A stretch of 64,000 bases of DNA from Enterococcus saigonensis (GCF_011397115.1 NZ_AP022822.1:563001-627000); one strand, 5' to 3'. Shown: positions 51,602 through 61,384, counted from the first letter of the stretch. The notes: generated from the sequence alone by a model not told the origin. A program made the numbers and translations.

Positions 51602-51643
51602 AAAATAAGGCTTGGATAAATTTATCCAAGCCTTATTTTTGCT
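51602..51643 (+). terminator. Terminator after the lysozyme gene
   Basis: AAAAATAAGGCTTGGATAAA pairs perfectly with TTTATCCAAGCCTTATTTTT, with no unpaired loop base. Confidence 0.9.
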
Positions 51644-51992
51644 AAAAATTTAGCCACAATGATGTAAGGAATCGCATTCTCCCCTTACACGTTGTCGGAA
51701 ATCTTCCCCAAAATTCCCTTCAACCACAGTATAGTATAGGATGATCAGAAAGTTAACTAAAGTGACTTTCCGAAAAAGGGTAAAATAATTGAAGAAAATC
51801 AATCTATTTGGTAGTATACTTACAAATAGTAAGCTGGCGAGTGTTTTTTGATAATGCTGGAATAACAGTTTCACTGAAAAAAATAATGAAATGAATAAAG
51901 TACAGTTAATTTAAAATGGGTTATAAAACTGTGTTATTTGAAGCTATTATCTATTATATTGAATTGGCATAGCTAAAATTGGAGGGGAAAAA
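51644..51992. other. Intergenic region before the esterase gene
   Basis: About 350 AT-rich bases. A minus-strand open frame (51650-51874) has no convincing ribosome site. TATTAT near 51943 is a possible -10 box. Confidence 0.35.
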
Positions 51993-52598
51993 ATGAAATA
52001 CTTATATGATGCTGGCACAGAAGATGGCAAGAAGTTATTGCTGTTACATGGTACTGGCGGTGATGAAACTTCCTTAGTAGATATTGCCCGCTTTTTAGAT
52101 GGCGGTTGTGAAATTTTATCATTTCGCGGCGAAGTAAAAGAAGATGGAATGAATCGCTTTTTTAAGCGCAATGGCTTAAACCAATTTGATCTGGATAGCC
52201 TAGAAGAAGAAACCGATAAGTTGTACGAAGAAATTAAACAAATTAGTGCAGAAAAAAATGTTCCCTTAAGTGATTGGATTTTGGTCGGGTACTCGAATGG
52301 TGCTAATATTGCGGCTCATTTATTATTAGAAAGAGAAACCGAATTAACGCAAGGTTTATTTTTCCACCCGATGTCTTTAGGTGTGCATGAAAAACAATTT
52401 AGTCTAAAAGAGAAACGGATATGGCTTTCTTTTGGTCAAGGAGATCCCATTGTCACCTTGGAATCTTTCAATGAGCTAGCGGCATCTTTTGAGCAACGGG
52501 GAGCAGATTTAACCATTAAACAAACGTCACAAGGACATCAATTATCAGCAGAAGAAGTGAATCATGCTCGCAATTGGTTGCACCATATCCCATTATAG
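51993..52598 (+). CDS. Alpha/beta hydrolase, carboxylesterase type
   Basis: A 201-residue cytosolic serine hydrolase of the phospholipase/carboxylesterase class. The oxyanion loop is LLLLHGTGGDETSL, the nucleophile elbow is VGYSNGANIAAHLL (Ser), with Asp in SFGQGDPIV and His in QTSQGHQLSAEE. Related Firmicute proteins (YtpA/YvaK-like) act on short esters; no substrate is evident. GGAGGGG lies nine bases before ATG 51993. It is monocistronic with a terminator-like hairpin at 52601-52640. Confidence 0.85.
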   Translation: MKYLYDAGTEDGKKLLLLHGTGGDETSLVDIARFLDGGCEILSFRGEVKEDGMNRFFKRNGLNQFDLDSLEEETDKLYEEIKQISAEKNVPLSDWILVGYSNGANIAAHLLLERETELTQGLFFHPMSLGVHEKQFSLKEKRIWLSFGQGDPIVTLESFNELAASFEQRGADLTIKQTSQGHQLSAEEVNHARNWLHHIPL

Positions 52599-52600
52599 AA

Positions 52601-52642
52601 AAAGCAGCTGTCGTTTGGTTAAAACGATAGCTGTTTGTCTAA
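52601..52642 (+). terminator. Terminator after the esterase gene
   Basis: AGCAGCTGTCGTTT pairs with AAACGATAGCTGTTT allowing one mismatch, then T-rich sequence. Confidence 0.7.
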
Positions 52643-52774
52643 TTGAAGCTCATGGATATAATCTTTGAAATATTTTTTGGTAGTTACTGAAATTTATTTC
52701 AGATTGTGCTAAACTAGCCAAAATATCAATTCTTGTCAAAGACAGGCTCAAATTTATGCATAGGGGTGTAGTAG

Positions 52775-53833
52775 ATGGAAAAAGGATATCGTATCGCTGT
52801 AGTGGGAGCAACAGGAGCTGTAGGAACAAAAATGATTGAAATGTTGGAAGACACTACACTGCCAATTGAAAGTGTGAAGTTGTTGGCTTCAAAACGTTCT
52901 GCCGGGAAAACAAGAGAATTTAAAGGAGCACCTTTAACAATTGAAGAATTAGTACCAGATTCGTTTAATGGTATTGATATTGCCCTATTCTCTGCTGGTG
53001 GGAGTATTTCAAAAGTTTTTGCACCAGAAGCAGTAAAACGGGGTGCAGTTGTCGTGGACAATACCAGTCATTTTCGTATGGACCCAAATGTGCCGTTAGT
53101 GGTACCAGAAGTAAATCCGGATGCTTTAAAACGTCACAAAGGAATTATTGCCAATCCCAATTGTTCCACAATTCAAATGATGGTAGCTTTAGAACCGATT
53201 CGCCAAACTGCTGGCTTAAAACGGATTATTGTATCCACTTATCAAGCTGTCTCTGGTGCTGGAGCAAAAGCAATTGAAGAATTAAAACAAGAGGCGCAAG
53301 CTTTGTTAGACGGTAAAAGCAAAGAGGAACTAGATCCGCAAATTTTGCCTGCAGGAAGTGATAAATTGCATTATCCCATTGCCTTTAACGCGCTTCCGCA
53401 AATTGATGTTTTTGCTGAAGATGATTATACGTACGAAGAGTGGAAAATGATTAATGAAACACATAAAATTATGGAAGACGATGCCATAAAAGTTGCTGCA
53501 ACTTGTGTTCGGATTCCTGTAGTGAGTGGTCATTCTGAATCAATTTATATTGAAACAGAAAAAGAAATGACACCTCAGGCCGTTAGAGATTTGTTAGAAA
53601 AAGCACCTGGAGTGACTTTACAAGACGATCCGAGTCAACAAGTTTATCCCCAAGCTTTAAATAGTGTAGATAAAAAAGATACGTTTGTTGGTCGGATTCG
53701 CCGTGATTTAGACGTAAAAACAGGACTACACATGTGGGTAGTTTCCGATAACCTATTAAAAGGTGCAGCCTGGAATTCCGTTCAAATTGCAGAAACTTTA
53801 CATGAACTAAACTTAGTACGCGTCCCTAACTAA
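52775..53833 (+). CDS. asd: Aspartate-semialdehyde dehydrogenase
   Basis: A 352-residue NADPH-dependent enzyme converting aspartyl phosphate to aspartate semialdehyde for lysine, diaminopimelate, threonine and methionine. NADP loop IAVVGATGAVGTKMIEML, ALFSAGGSISK and the catalytic Cys in IIANPNCSTIQMMVAL, with HRMDP-like FRMDPNVPLVVPEVN, are typical. Monocistronic between terminators. No lysine riboswitch is seen. Confidence 0.96.
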   Translation: MEKGYRIAVVGATGAVGTKMIEMLEDTTLPIESVKLLASKRSAGKTREFKGAPLTIEELVPDSFNGIDIALFSAGGSISKVFAPEAVKRGAVVVDNTSHFRMDPNVPLVVPEVNPDALKRHKGIIANPNCSTIQMMVALEPIRQTAGLKRIIVSTYQAVSGAGAKAIEELKQEAQALLDGKSKEELDPQILPAGSDKLHYPIAFNALPQIDVFAEDDYTYEEWKMINETHKIMEDDAIKVAATCVRIPVVSGHSESIYIETEKEMTPQAVRDLLEKAPGVTLQDDPSQQVYPQALNSVDKKDTFVGRIRRDLDVKTGLHMWVVSDNLLKGAAWNSVQIAETLHELNLVRVPN

Positions 53834-53852
53834 ATACACTAGTTAATCTAAG

Positions 53853-53927
53853 AATCTCCCAAGTAAGTGATGGTAATTTTTGCTGTTTTACGTGTGAAAA
53901 GTTATCATCCCGCTTGGGAGCTTTTTT
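53853..53927 (+). terminator. Terminator after asd
   Basis: CTCCCAAG and CTTGGGAG close a long hairpin with an inner GATGGTAA/TTATCATC pair, followed by seven T. Confidence 0.85.
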
Positions 53928-54030
53928 TATTTTTGTGTATTCAAATTACGTAATTTTTTAAAAAAAATTTTGCTGCAAAACGCTTCCAGGACAAATTAGC
54001 AGTTTGCCGCCGCTTTTTGCTCCTTTTTAG

Positions 54031-54036
54031 TGTATA
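54031..54036 (+). promoter_or_regulatory. Extended -10 promoter of rnjB
   Basis: TGTATAAT forms an extended -10 element; no clear -35 box is present. Confidence 0.55.
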
Positions 54037-54113
54037 ATGGACAGTGGCTAGTTGGGCACAGAAAAGGAAATATTATATTTATTATATAGAAAAAATTTGA
54101 GAGGTGAATGTTT

Positions 54114-55793
54114 TTGAGTAACATCAAGATCATTCCATTAGGCGGCGTTCGAGAAAACGGCAAAAATATGTACATCGCCGAAGTGGAAGATGATATTTAT
54201 GTATTAGATTGTGGGTTAAAATACCCTGAAAATGAATTATTGGGAATTGATACTGTAATTCCTGACTTTACTTATTTAGTAGAAAATGCAGATCGCGTTG
54301 TCGGTGTCTTTTTGACCCATGGACATGCCGATGCCATTGGTGCACTGCCTTACTTTTTAGAAAAAGTTGACGTACCTGTATTTGGAACCAAATTAACCAT
54401 TGAGTTAGCCAAAATTGGCGTTCAAAAAAATGATGCTACTAAGAAGTTTCGAGATTTTCATATAATCGATGAGCATACAGAAATCGATTTTGGTACAACA
54501 ACAGTTGGATTTTTTAGAACTACGCATTCCATTCCGGATTCTGTAGGAATTACATTAAAAACATCAGTCGGCAACATTGTTTACACTGGTGATTTTAAAT
54601 TCGATCAAGCTGCCGTGCCAATGTATCAAACAGATTTTGCACGGATTGCAGAAATTGGTAAAGAAGGTGTTTTGGCACTTTTAAGCACCTCTAGTAATGC
54701 AGAAAATGCTACGCCGGTTGCTTCTGAACGTCAAATCGCCGATGAAGTATATGACACGATTAAATATTGGGAAGGCCGAATTATTGTTGCCGGAGTTGCC
54801 AGCAACTTGCAACGAGTCCAACAAGTATTAAATGCAGCTTACCGTTGTAATCGTAAAGTCGTTTTAACCGGGCAAGATTTTGGCCGAATTATTCGAACGG
54901 CGATGAAATTAAATAAATTAGAATTACCTGACGAAGATTTGTTTATCACACAAAAAGAGATGAAAAACTATCCTCCCGAAGAGATTATTGTCTTAGAGAC
55001 AGGACGGATGGGAGAACCGATTAAATCATTACAACGAATGGCCAATGGTTCTCATCGAACATTACGTATCCAAGAAGGCGATTTAGTCTATATTACGACA
55101 ACGCCGACAACGGCTATGGAAACCACCGTGGCAAAAACAGAAGATATTGTTTTTCGAGCTGGTGGTACGGTAAAACAAATTTCAGATAACATGCGGGTTT
55201 CAGGGCATGCTAATCCTGATGATTTACAATTAATGTTGAATTTATTAAAGCCAAAATATTTAATTCCAATTCAAGGAGAATATCGTCAACTAGCTGCGCA
55301 TGCACAACTAGCGCAATTAACAGGGATTCCGTTGAAGAACATCTTTATCACAGCCCGTGGTGATATTTTGGAATACAAAAATGGTCAAATGTCTCAAGCG
55401 GGTTCTGTACCGGCAGAAAATGTCTTAATTGATGGAATTGGCGTTGGCGACATTGGTAATATTGTATTACGCGATCGTAAAATTTTATCAGAAGACGGTA
55501 TTTTTATTGCGGTTGTGACTATCAATCGTCGTGAGAAAAAAATTGTTTCAGCGCCGCAAATTACGTCACGAGGCTTTGTCTATGTGAAAGCAAGTCGTGA
55601 TTTGATTCGCGAAAGTGCGGATATGGTCAGTGAAATTGTTGAGAAGCATTTACAAGATGATGAGTTTGAATGGAGTAAACTCAAACAAGACATTCGCGAT
55701 CGTCTAAGTCGTTACTTATTTGAACAAACGAAACGACGCCCGGTTATTCTCCCAGTTATTATGGAGTCTTCCCAACGCCAAAAAAGAAAATAA
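54114..55793 (+). CDS. rnjB: Ribonuclease J2
   Basis: A 559-residue metallo-beta-lactamase/beta-CASP nuclease of the RNase J family, working with RNase J1 in mRNA turnover and rRNA processing. TTG 54114 (MSNIKIIPLGGVRENGKNMY) is chosen since GAGGTG lies seven bases before; the ATG at 54108 sits too close. The metal motif reads THGHADAIGAL where J1 has HGHEDH, and IPIQGEYRQL replaces the HGEYR of J1. These are typical for J2, which has little activity alone and modulates J1 in a heterocomplex. The beta-CASP and C-terminal domains look complete. Confidence 0.93.
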   Translation: MSNIKIIPLGGVRENGKNMYIAEVEDDIYVLDCGLKYPENELLGIDTVIPDFTYLVENADRVVGVFLTHGHADAIGALPYFLEKVDVPVFGTKLTIELAKIGVQKNDATKKFRDFHIIDEHTEIDFGTTTVGFFRTTHSIPDSVGITLKTSVGNIVYTGDFKFDQAAVPMYQTDFARIAEIGKEGVLALLSTSSNAENATPVASERQIADEVYDTIKYWEGRIIVAGVASNLQRVQQVLNAAYRCNRKVVLTGQDFGRIIRTAMKLNKLELPDEDLFITQKEMKNYPPEEIIVLETGRMGEPIKSLQRMANGSHRTLRIQEGDLVYITTTPTTAMETTVAKTEDIVFRAGGTVKQISDNMRVSGHANPDDLQLMLNLLKPKYLIPIQGEYRQLAAHAQLAQLTGIPLKNIFITARGDILEYKNGQMSQAGSVPAENVLIDGIGVGDIGNIVLRDRKILSEDGIFIAVVTINRREKKIVSAPQITSRGFVYVKASRDLIRESADMVSEIVEKHLQDDEFEWSKLKQDIRDRLSRYLFEQTKRRPVILPVIMESSQRQKRK

Positions 55794-55798
55794 ACCTA

Positions 55799-55838
55799 AA
55801 ACACTGAAACATTTTTAAATGTTTCAGTGTTTTTCTTA
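55799..55838 (+). terminator. Terminator after rnjB
   Basis: AAACACTGAAACATTT and AAATGTTTCAGTGTTT form a perfect stem with a short loop and a T tail. Confidence 0.9.
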
Positions 55839-56052
55839 TTAAGAGCGCCATTTAGTTTTTTAAGCGAAGACTAGGATAGTTAAAATCTTTTTTTTAAACA
55901 AAACATATGAAATCTTTATGAAAAACGATTATACTACTCTAGTGTCGATTTTAGTGGGTAGACAATCGAAATAACTAGTAATCGTCAAAATGAAAAAAAT
56001 AGAAGAATTGTTTAGCAAAACGGTTTTATTTTTTTACGAAAGGAAGTTATAT

Positions 56053-57492
56053 ATGCATACATACCAAGAAGATAAGGTTGTCCAAAAAAATCGTTGGTGG
56101 ATTCTCGTTGCAGTCTCGATGTTCACTTTTATGTCTACATTAGACGGTAGTATTGTGAATATTGCGCTGCCAACTATTTCAAAAGACATGCATGTCCCAA
56201 TGAATCAGTCAGAATGGATTGTTTCCATTTATTTGATGATGGTCTGTGCTTGTTTACTATTATTTGGGAAAATCGGAGATAGCTGGGGAAAAATTAAAAT
56301 TTACCGCATTGGGACATTAATTTTTGTCTTTGGTTCTCTTTTATGTGGCTTTAATCACTCGTTAACGTTTCTATTGTTTGCGCGGGTTATTCAGGCTTTA
56401 GGTGCTGCGATGACCATGGCTACGAATACCGGAATTATCACCGAAGTTTTTCCAATGCATGAAAGAGGTCGGGCGCTAGGAATGATTGGTGCTTTTGTCT
56501 CTTTAGGCTCCATTGCCGGACCTGGTTTAGGTGGTTTAATTTTGGCGCATTTTTCATGGGCGTATATTTTTTGGATTAATGTGCCTGTTGGGATTATTAC
56601 CATGTTAATAAGTGAAAAATTCTTACCCAAAGACATTACATTAAGCGGTGAAAAAATCGACATGGGTGGTTTTGCCGCAATTGCAGCGACAATCATGACC
56701 TTTTTTGGCGGTGTCTTTTTAGGACAAGAACACGGATTTTTAACGACTATTCCATTACTATTGTTTGCTTTGGCGATAATTAGCTTTTTTGTCTTTTTAT
56801 ATGTTGAAAAGAAAGTAAAATTACCTTTGATTACTTTTAGTATTTTCAAAAATAAGGTTTTTACGATGAGTTTAGTTACAGCGTTGTTGATTTTTTCTTC
56901 TAACTTTTTTGTCAATGTTGTTATTCCTTTTTACCTTCAAAGTGCCCGTGGGCTTTCACCAAGTTATGCCGGACTTCTCATGATGGTATTTCCATTTCTA
57001 ATGGTAATTGGCTCTCCCTTAAGTGGCTATTTAACGGATAAAATGGGGCCAGAAATTTTAGTTTTAACTGGATTAGTTATGTTAGCTGTTACCCAGCTCA
57101 TGTATATGTTTATGCACGCAGATTCACCTTTGTGGTATTACGTTGTGGCAACTGCTATCATGGGATTAGGTAATTCACTATTTCAATCGCCCAATAATAC
57201 AATGGTCATGAGTAGTGTCACCAAAGAAAATTTAGGTGTTGCAGGCAGCTTGAATTCTTTTGCCCGTAATTTAGGAATGGTTATAGGTATTTCACTTGCC
57301 ACGACGATCTTATATGATGCGATGAGTTCAAAAATGGGAGAACGGGTCACAACTTATATTGCTGCGCGACCAGATGTTTTTATTTATGGAATGAAAATTA
57401 CTTTTCTAGGATCATTTTTACTTTGTTTAATAGCATTACTCTTAACGCTTTATCGGGTGAAAAAACAAGGAGGCATCAGAAAACATGTCTAA
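56053..57492 (+). CDS. MFS drug:H+ antiporter, DHA2 family (14 TM)
   Basis: A 479-residue membrane protein with about fourteen hydrophobic segments. ATG 56053 (MHTYQEDKVVQKNRWWILVA) follows AAAGGAAG; an in-frame upstream ATG at 55990 lacks a ribosome site. DHA2 motifs are FMSTLDGSIVNIALPTISKD (motif D1), GKIGDSWGKIKIY (motif A) and GPGLGGLI (motif C). EmrB/QacA-type relatives export cationic drugs. The stop overlaps the deacylase gene by eight bases. Confidence 0.92.
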   Translation: MHTYQEDKVVQKNRWWILVAVSMFTFMSTLDGSIVNIALPTISKDMHVPMNQSEWIVSIYLMMVCACLLLFGKIGDSWGKIKIYRIGTLIFVFGSLLCGFNHSLTFLLFARVIQALGAAMTMATNTGIITEVFPMHERGRALGMIGAFVSLGSIAGPGLGGLILAHFSWAYIFWINVPVGIITMLISEKFLPKDITLSGEKIDMGGFAAIAATIMTFFGGVFLGQEHGFLTTIPLLLFALAIISFFVFLYVEKKVKLPLITFSIFKNKVFTMSLVTALLIFSSNFFVNVVIPFYLQSARGLSPSYAGLLMMVFPFLMVIGSPLSGYLTDKMGPEILVLTGLVMLAVTQLMYMFMHADSPLWYYVVATAIMGLGNSLFQSPNNTMVMSSVTKENLGVAGSLNSFARNLGMVIGISLATTILYDAMSSKMGERVTTYIAARPDVFIYGMKITFLGSFLLCLIALLLTLYRVKKQGGIRKHV

Positions 57493-57961
57493 TGCAGTGG
57501 AAGAATATTTAGCAGAAAACCAGATGCAATTTGAAAGTTTTACGTTTGATGTAAGTGATGAAGATGAAGGTCGCGCTCAGGCTGAAAAGTTACAACTAGC
57601 GGGTACGACAATTTATAAGACCTTGGTTTTAAAAGGAAATAAAACGGGAACCGTCATTGCACTTGTTCCACTTGATGGGCGGCTCGATTATAAAAAAACG
57701 GCTAAAGCTTCTGGAAATCGTAAAGTGGGCTTTCCGCCAATGGAATATGTTATGGCGGCAACTGGCTATCCACATGGCGCCAATACGCCAATTGGAATTT
57801 TCATGCAACATCCTGATTACATCCAATTATTTGATACGAGTATTCTAGCTCATGAAAAAGTAATTGTTTCTAGTGGGGAATTGGGTCATAGTATCAAAGT
57901 AAAAGTAACGGATTTGATTGCTTTGATTCAGCCGATTCAAGCAGACATCTTAGCAGGATAA
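57485..57961 (+). CDS. ebsC: Aminoacyl-tRNA deacylase, YbaK/EbsC family
   Basis: A 158-residue cytosolic editing enzyme that hydrolyses mischarged Cys-tRNA(Pro) or related aminoacyl-tRNA. Features are YKTLVLKGNKTG, the catalytic/ligand lysine in LDYKKTAKASGNRKV, GYPHGANTPIG and IIVSSGE-like KVIVSSGELGHSIKV. Length equals E. coli YbaK. It is co-transcribed with the transporter gene. In Enterococcus the homologue is called EbsC. Confidence 0.9.
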   Translation: MSNAVEEYLAENQMQFESFTFDVSDEDEGRAQAEKLQLAGTTIYKTLVLKGNKTGTVIALVPLDGRLDYKKTAKASGNRKVGFPPMEYVMAATGYPHGANTPIGIFMQHPDYIQLFDTSILAHEKVIVSSGELGHSIKVKVTDLIALIQPIQADILAG

Positions 57962-57969
57962 GCATTTTA

Positions 57970-58029
57970 AATAAAAAGCAGATACAAAATTAGGCAAAAT
58001 TTTCAACCTAACTTTTATATCTGCTTTTT
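57970..58029. terminator. Bidirectional terminator
   Basis: AAAAAGCAGATA pairs with TATCTGCTTTTT around an inner hairpin, between convergent genes. Confidence 0.85.
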
Positions 58030-58776
58030 TTATTTTGCTGTTCGCAAGGCATAAGAATCTAAAAGTATTCGGGCCATAATCGATAAAGGTAACCGAGAGC
58101 GTACTTCGTAATCAGGGAAAAAAGAGCCCTCGGATTTAAAACCAATAAAAGGAATCTCGATATATTCCATTAGCGAAGAGTAACGGCTGGCAGTTAATAA
58201 AACCGTACCAATTTCAGCTTCATAACAGTTTTTAGCAGCAACTACCAGTTCTTCTGTTTCGCCGTTTAATGATACGAAAATTACAACGTCATCTTTGGTC
58301 AGTTTACGAGAAATATTCCGAATAATATTTGGATCGGTATGGAGTTCACAATACTTATTGGTTAATTGCAGTTTCACCATCATTTCTTGGCCAATTAATT
58401 CAGAAAAGCCTCGGGCAAATATCATAATGCGTTTAGCTGCATGAATACGTTGAATAGCATCTTCAATATTGCCGATTTCAATCATATTAATCGTTCGAAT
58501 CACTTCTTGTTCATTTTTTAGAATCGCCATTTTAATGCCTTCATCAATTTTATCTAAATGGGAAAAATTGATGTTGGAATTTTCTTTTTCCTTTAAAGAG
58601 TGCTTAAAAGCAGTAAAGCCTTCATAACCCATCTTTTTCATTGTTCGAACAATCGTAGCAGTAGAAACATTTGCCAATTCGCTTAATTTAACGATGGAAT
58701 AATGGGGAATATGTGTAATGTTTTTTTGAATGAAATCCCATAAGTATTGTTCTGATTCGCTTAATTTTGCATCCAT
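58030..58776 (-). CDS. RpiR-family sugar-phosphate regulator
   Basis: A 248-residue transcriptional regulator. An N-terminal HTH (about 1-77, with IVKLSELANVSTATIVRTMK) is followed by an SIS sugar-phosphate-binding domain (about 105-230, IMIFARGFSELIGQEM and VIFVSLNGETEELVVAAKN). It is divergent from the kinase-PTS-aldolase operon, which it probably controls in response to a phosphorylated sugar. The start is ATG 58776. Activator or repressor cannot be decided from the sequence. Confidence 0.9.
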   Translation of the reverse strand: MDAKLSESEQYLWDFIQKNITHIPHYSIVKLSELANVSTATIVRTMKKMGYEGFTAFKHSLKEKENSNINFSHLDKIDEGIKMAILKNEQEVIRTINMIEIGNIEDAIQRIHAAKRIMIFARGFSELIGQEMMVKLQLTNKYCELHTDPNIIRNISRKLTKDDVVIFVSLNGETEELVVAAKNCYEAEIGTVLLTASRYSSLMEYIEIPFIGFKSEGSFFPDYEVRSRLPLSIMARILLDSYALRTAK

Positions 58777-58886
58777 GATGGTATCCTTCCCAATCGATAT
58801 TTGCTATTTATTATTGTAACTTTTTACCAATTTGATGTACAGGGGTTATAAAAAGTGAAAAAATTTTCAGCGAATTTGTTTCTATT

Positions 58887-58900
58887 TGAAAACATTTACA
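58887..58900 (+). promoter_or_regulatory. cre-like CcpA site
   Basis: TGAAAACATTTACA matches the cre consensus TGWNANCGNTNWCA with one mismatch (CA for CG). It overlaps possible -35 boxes of the PTS operon (TTGAAA or TTTACA), fitting catabolite repression by CcpA. Confidence 0.6.
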
Positions 58901-58941
58901 TCTTTACTTAATGCATAATAAAAATGAAAGGAGGGGACAAG

Positions 58942-59898
58942 ATGATTTATACATGTACCTTGAATTTGGCCATTGATCTATTTATTGAAACCGATAGTAT
59001 GAAACCTCATACGGTTAATCGAACCAAAGATGATGATATTCAAGCAAATGGCAAAGGCGTGAACGTTTCACTAATTTTAAAGCAATTGGGTGTTGATAAC
59101 ACTGCATTGGGTTTTCAAGCTGGTTTTACCGGAGGATATATTAACGATTTTTTAGCAGCAAAAGAAATTAGCACTCATTTTATTGAAGTACCCGGTATGA
59201 CCCGTATCAATGTCTTTACCCAAGTGAAACAAACAGGGGAGGAATTCAAATTAGTCAATAAAGGGCCAGAAATACCGGCTGAAAAAACTATGGAGTTTTT
59301 AACACTATTAGAAAATTTACTTAAAGCCGATGATTACTTGTGTGTGTCTGGAAGTCTGCCACAAGGAGTGTCACCAGAAATTTTAGTTGCAATTAGTAAG
59401 ATTTGTTATAAAAAACAAGTGAACCTAATTCTTGACAGTAGCTATCAAGAAGTGCTGGCGTGTCTACCATACAAACCATTTTTACTAAAACCAAATGAAG
59501 AAGAATTAGCAGCTTGGTATGACGTTACTCTCCAGACAAAGGCGGATTATCTTACTTACGGCAAACGTTTAGTAGCAGAAGGGGCGCAAAATGTTTTGCT
59601 TTCTTTAGGCGGTGACGGTGCTAACTTTATTACAAAAGATTGTGTTTTAGTAGGAAATTCTCCCAAAGGACAGGTGGTCAATACAGCCTGTGCAGGAGAT
59701 ACGTTATTAGGGACATTCATTGCAGGAATAATAAAAAAACAACCTTTAACAAAAACTTTGCAGCAGGCGATTGCAGCAGGTAGTTCAACTGCTTTTCAAA
59801 AAGGCTTAACAGATTTTTCTGATGTCAGTCAACTAGAAGAACAAATCAACATTACAGTAATTAAAGAAGACGTTAAAAAAGATGAAGTCTTAGCTTAA
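58942..59898 (+). CDS. 1-phosphofructokinase/tagatose kinase-type PfkB protein
   Basis: A 318-residue PfkB-family sugar-phosphate kinase. ATG 58942 (MIYTCTLNLAIDLFIETDSM) has AAAGGAGGGG upstream; the ATG at 58924 lies in that ribosome site region. Family motifs are NGKGVNVSLILKQLG, VSGSLPQGVSPEI, LLKPNEEELAAW and the ATP site VNTACAGDTLLGTF, in which the usual GAGD is CAGD. Relatives are FruK (fructose-1-P) and LacC (tagatose-6-P). As it is grouped with a fructose-type PTS and LacD, phosphorylation of tagatose-1-phosphate to tagatose-1,6-bisphosphate is the best-fitting role, though inferred. Confidence 0.88.
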   Translation: MIYTCTLNLAIDLFIETDSMKPHTVNRTKDDDIQANGKGVNVSLILKQLGVDNTALGFQAGFTGGYINDFLAAKEISTHFIEVPGMTRINVFTQVKQTGEEFKLVNKGPEIPAEKTMEFLTLLENLLKADDYLCVSGSLPQGVSPEILVAISKICYKKQVNLILDSSYQEVLACLPYKPFLLKPNEEELAAWYDVTLQTKADYLTYGKRLVAEGAQNVLLSLGGDGANFITKDCVLVGNSPKGQVVNTACAGDTLLGTFIAGIIKKQPLTKTLQQAIAAGSSTAFQKGLTDFSDVSQLEEQINITVIKEDVKKDEVLA

Positions 59899-59943
59899 AC
59901 AGTGGTTTTAACAATTAAATTTAATGAAATGAGGAGTGTCGAA

Positions 59944-61377
59944 ATGGCAAAATATCAAATTATTGCAGCAACTGGTTGTCCTACTGGTATTGCTCATACC
60001 TATATGGCGCAAGAAGCATTGGAACAAGCGGCAAAGCGCAAAGGGGTCACGATTAAAGTTGAAACGCACGGACAAGTAGGAGTAGAAAATGAATTGTCAG
60101 CTGAGGAAATAAAAAATGCAGAGGCTGTTATTATCGCTGCAGATAAAGACGTGCACGCTGAACGTTTTGCAGGTAAACGGATAATTGATGTATCGGTTAG
60201 CAAAGGAATTAAAGAAGCCGATCAATTAATTGACGACGCGCTTGCCGGCAAAGGTAAAGTTAGTGCTGTTGCAAATACCGTGGAAGAAGTTTCAACTGAA
60301 AACGGACAAATGAATATTGGTCGTAGCATTTATAAAAACTTAATGAATGGTGTTTCTCACATGTTGCCGTTTGTAGTAGCTGGTGGGGTTATCATTGCAG
60401 TTTCTTTTGCTATTTGGGGTGTTTACTCTTTTGATCCAAATGATCCAACCTATAATGCAACTTCAGCAATGTTTAAATCAATTGGCGATGCGGCAATGGG
60501 AATGATGGTACCTGTAATGGCAGCTTACATCGCTGAAGGAATTGCCAAGCGTCCTGGTTTAGTCGTTGGGTTTGTAGGTGGTTTGTTAGCAAATTCTGGT
60601 GGTGCTGGTTTTCTAGGCGGTATTTTTGCAGGTTTCTTAGCAGGCTACTTTGTTTTATTATTGCAACGTTTGTTAAAAGTTTTACCAAAACAACTGGATG
60701 GATTAAAGGCAATTTTCTTGTATCCCGTTATTGGAGTTGCAGTTGTTGGGACAATTATGGCTTTAATTGCTGGTCCAATGAAGACGGTTAATGAAGGCAT
60801 GATGAGTTTCTTGTCTGGGTTTGAAAATTCTTCACCACTCGTATTAGGAATCATTGTTGGTTGTATGTGTGCTTTTGATATGGGAGGACCAGTGAATAAA
60901 GCAGCCTACGTAACAGGTACAGCACTATTAGCCCAAGGCAACAGCAGCTTTATGGCAGGTGTTTCGGCAGCTTGTATTGCACCACCATTAATTACTGGCT
61001 TTGCTACGTTGTTCTTTGGTAAATATTTTGAAACCAATGATCGGAATGCTGGTTTAGTTAACTTTATTTTAGGGTCAACACACATTACAGAAGGCGCCAT
61101 TCCATTTGCAGCTAAAGATCCATTACGGGTTTTACCAACTATGATGTTAGGTTCATCTATTGCAGCTGTTTTAACGTACATGTTCGGTGTGAAAGTACCA
61201 GCGCCTCATGGTGGCTTTTTGGTCTTGCCAGTAGTAGATGGTAAATTACAATGGGTATTTGCCATTCTCGTAGGGTCTATTGTTGGCGGTGTTATCTTAG
61301 GACTTATTCAAAAAAATCGGGTTACAAAAGCTACAAAAAACAAAACAACTGAAACAAAGATTGAAGTACAAGCATAA
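59944..61377 (+). CDS. PTS fructose-family EIIBC
   Basis: A 477-residue membrane permease of the fructose PTS family. ATG 59944 follows GAGGAG. The EIIB domain (about 1-100) has the phosphorylation Cys12 in AATGCPTGIAHTYMA. The EIIC domain (about 125-465) has about nine to ten hydrophobic segments, with AFDMGGPVNKAAYVTG and TEGAIPFAAKDPLRVLP as signature stretches. It takes up a ketohexose and releases its 1-phosphate; tagatose or fructose are the candidates. EIIA is a separate gene downstream. Confidence 0.92.
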   Translation: MAKYQIIAATGCPTGIAHTYMAQEALEQAAKRKGVTIKVETHGQVGVENELSAEEIKNAEAVIIAADKDVHAERFAGKRIIDVSVSKGIKEADQLIDDALAGKGKVSAVANTVEEVSTENGQMNIGRSIYKNLMNGVSHMLPFVVAGGVIIAVSFAIWGVYSFDPNDPTYNATSAMFKSIGDAAMGMMVPVMAAYIAEGIAKRPGLVVGFVGGLLANSGGAGFLGGIFAGFLAGYFVLLLQRLLKVLPKQLDGLKAIFLYPVIGVAVVGTIMALIAGPMKTVNEGMMSFLSGFENSSPLVLGIIVGCMCAFDMGGPVNKAAYVTGTALLAQGNSSFMAGVSAACIAPPLITGFATLFFGKYFETNDRNAGLVNFILGSTHITEGAIPFAAKDPLRVLPTMMLGSSIAAVLTYMFGVKVPAPHGGFLVLPVVDGKLQWVFAILVGSIVGGVILGLIQKNRVTKATKNKTTETKIEVQA

Positions 61378-61384
61378 AGAAATA

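Noticed and set aside
51650..51874. Minus-strand 74-codon open frame before the esterase gene
   Set aside because: No convincing ribosome site or family pattern; low-complexity hydrophobic reading of AT-rich sequence.
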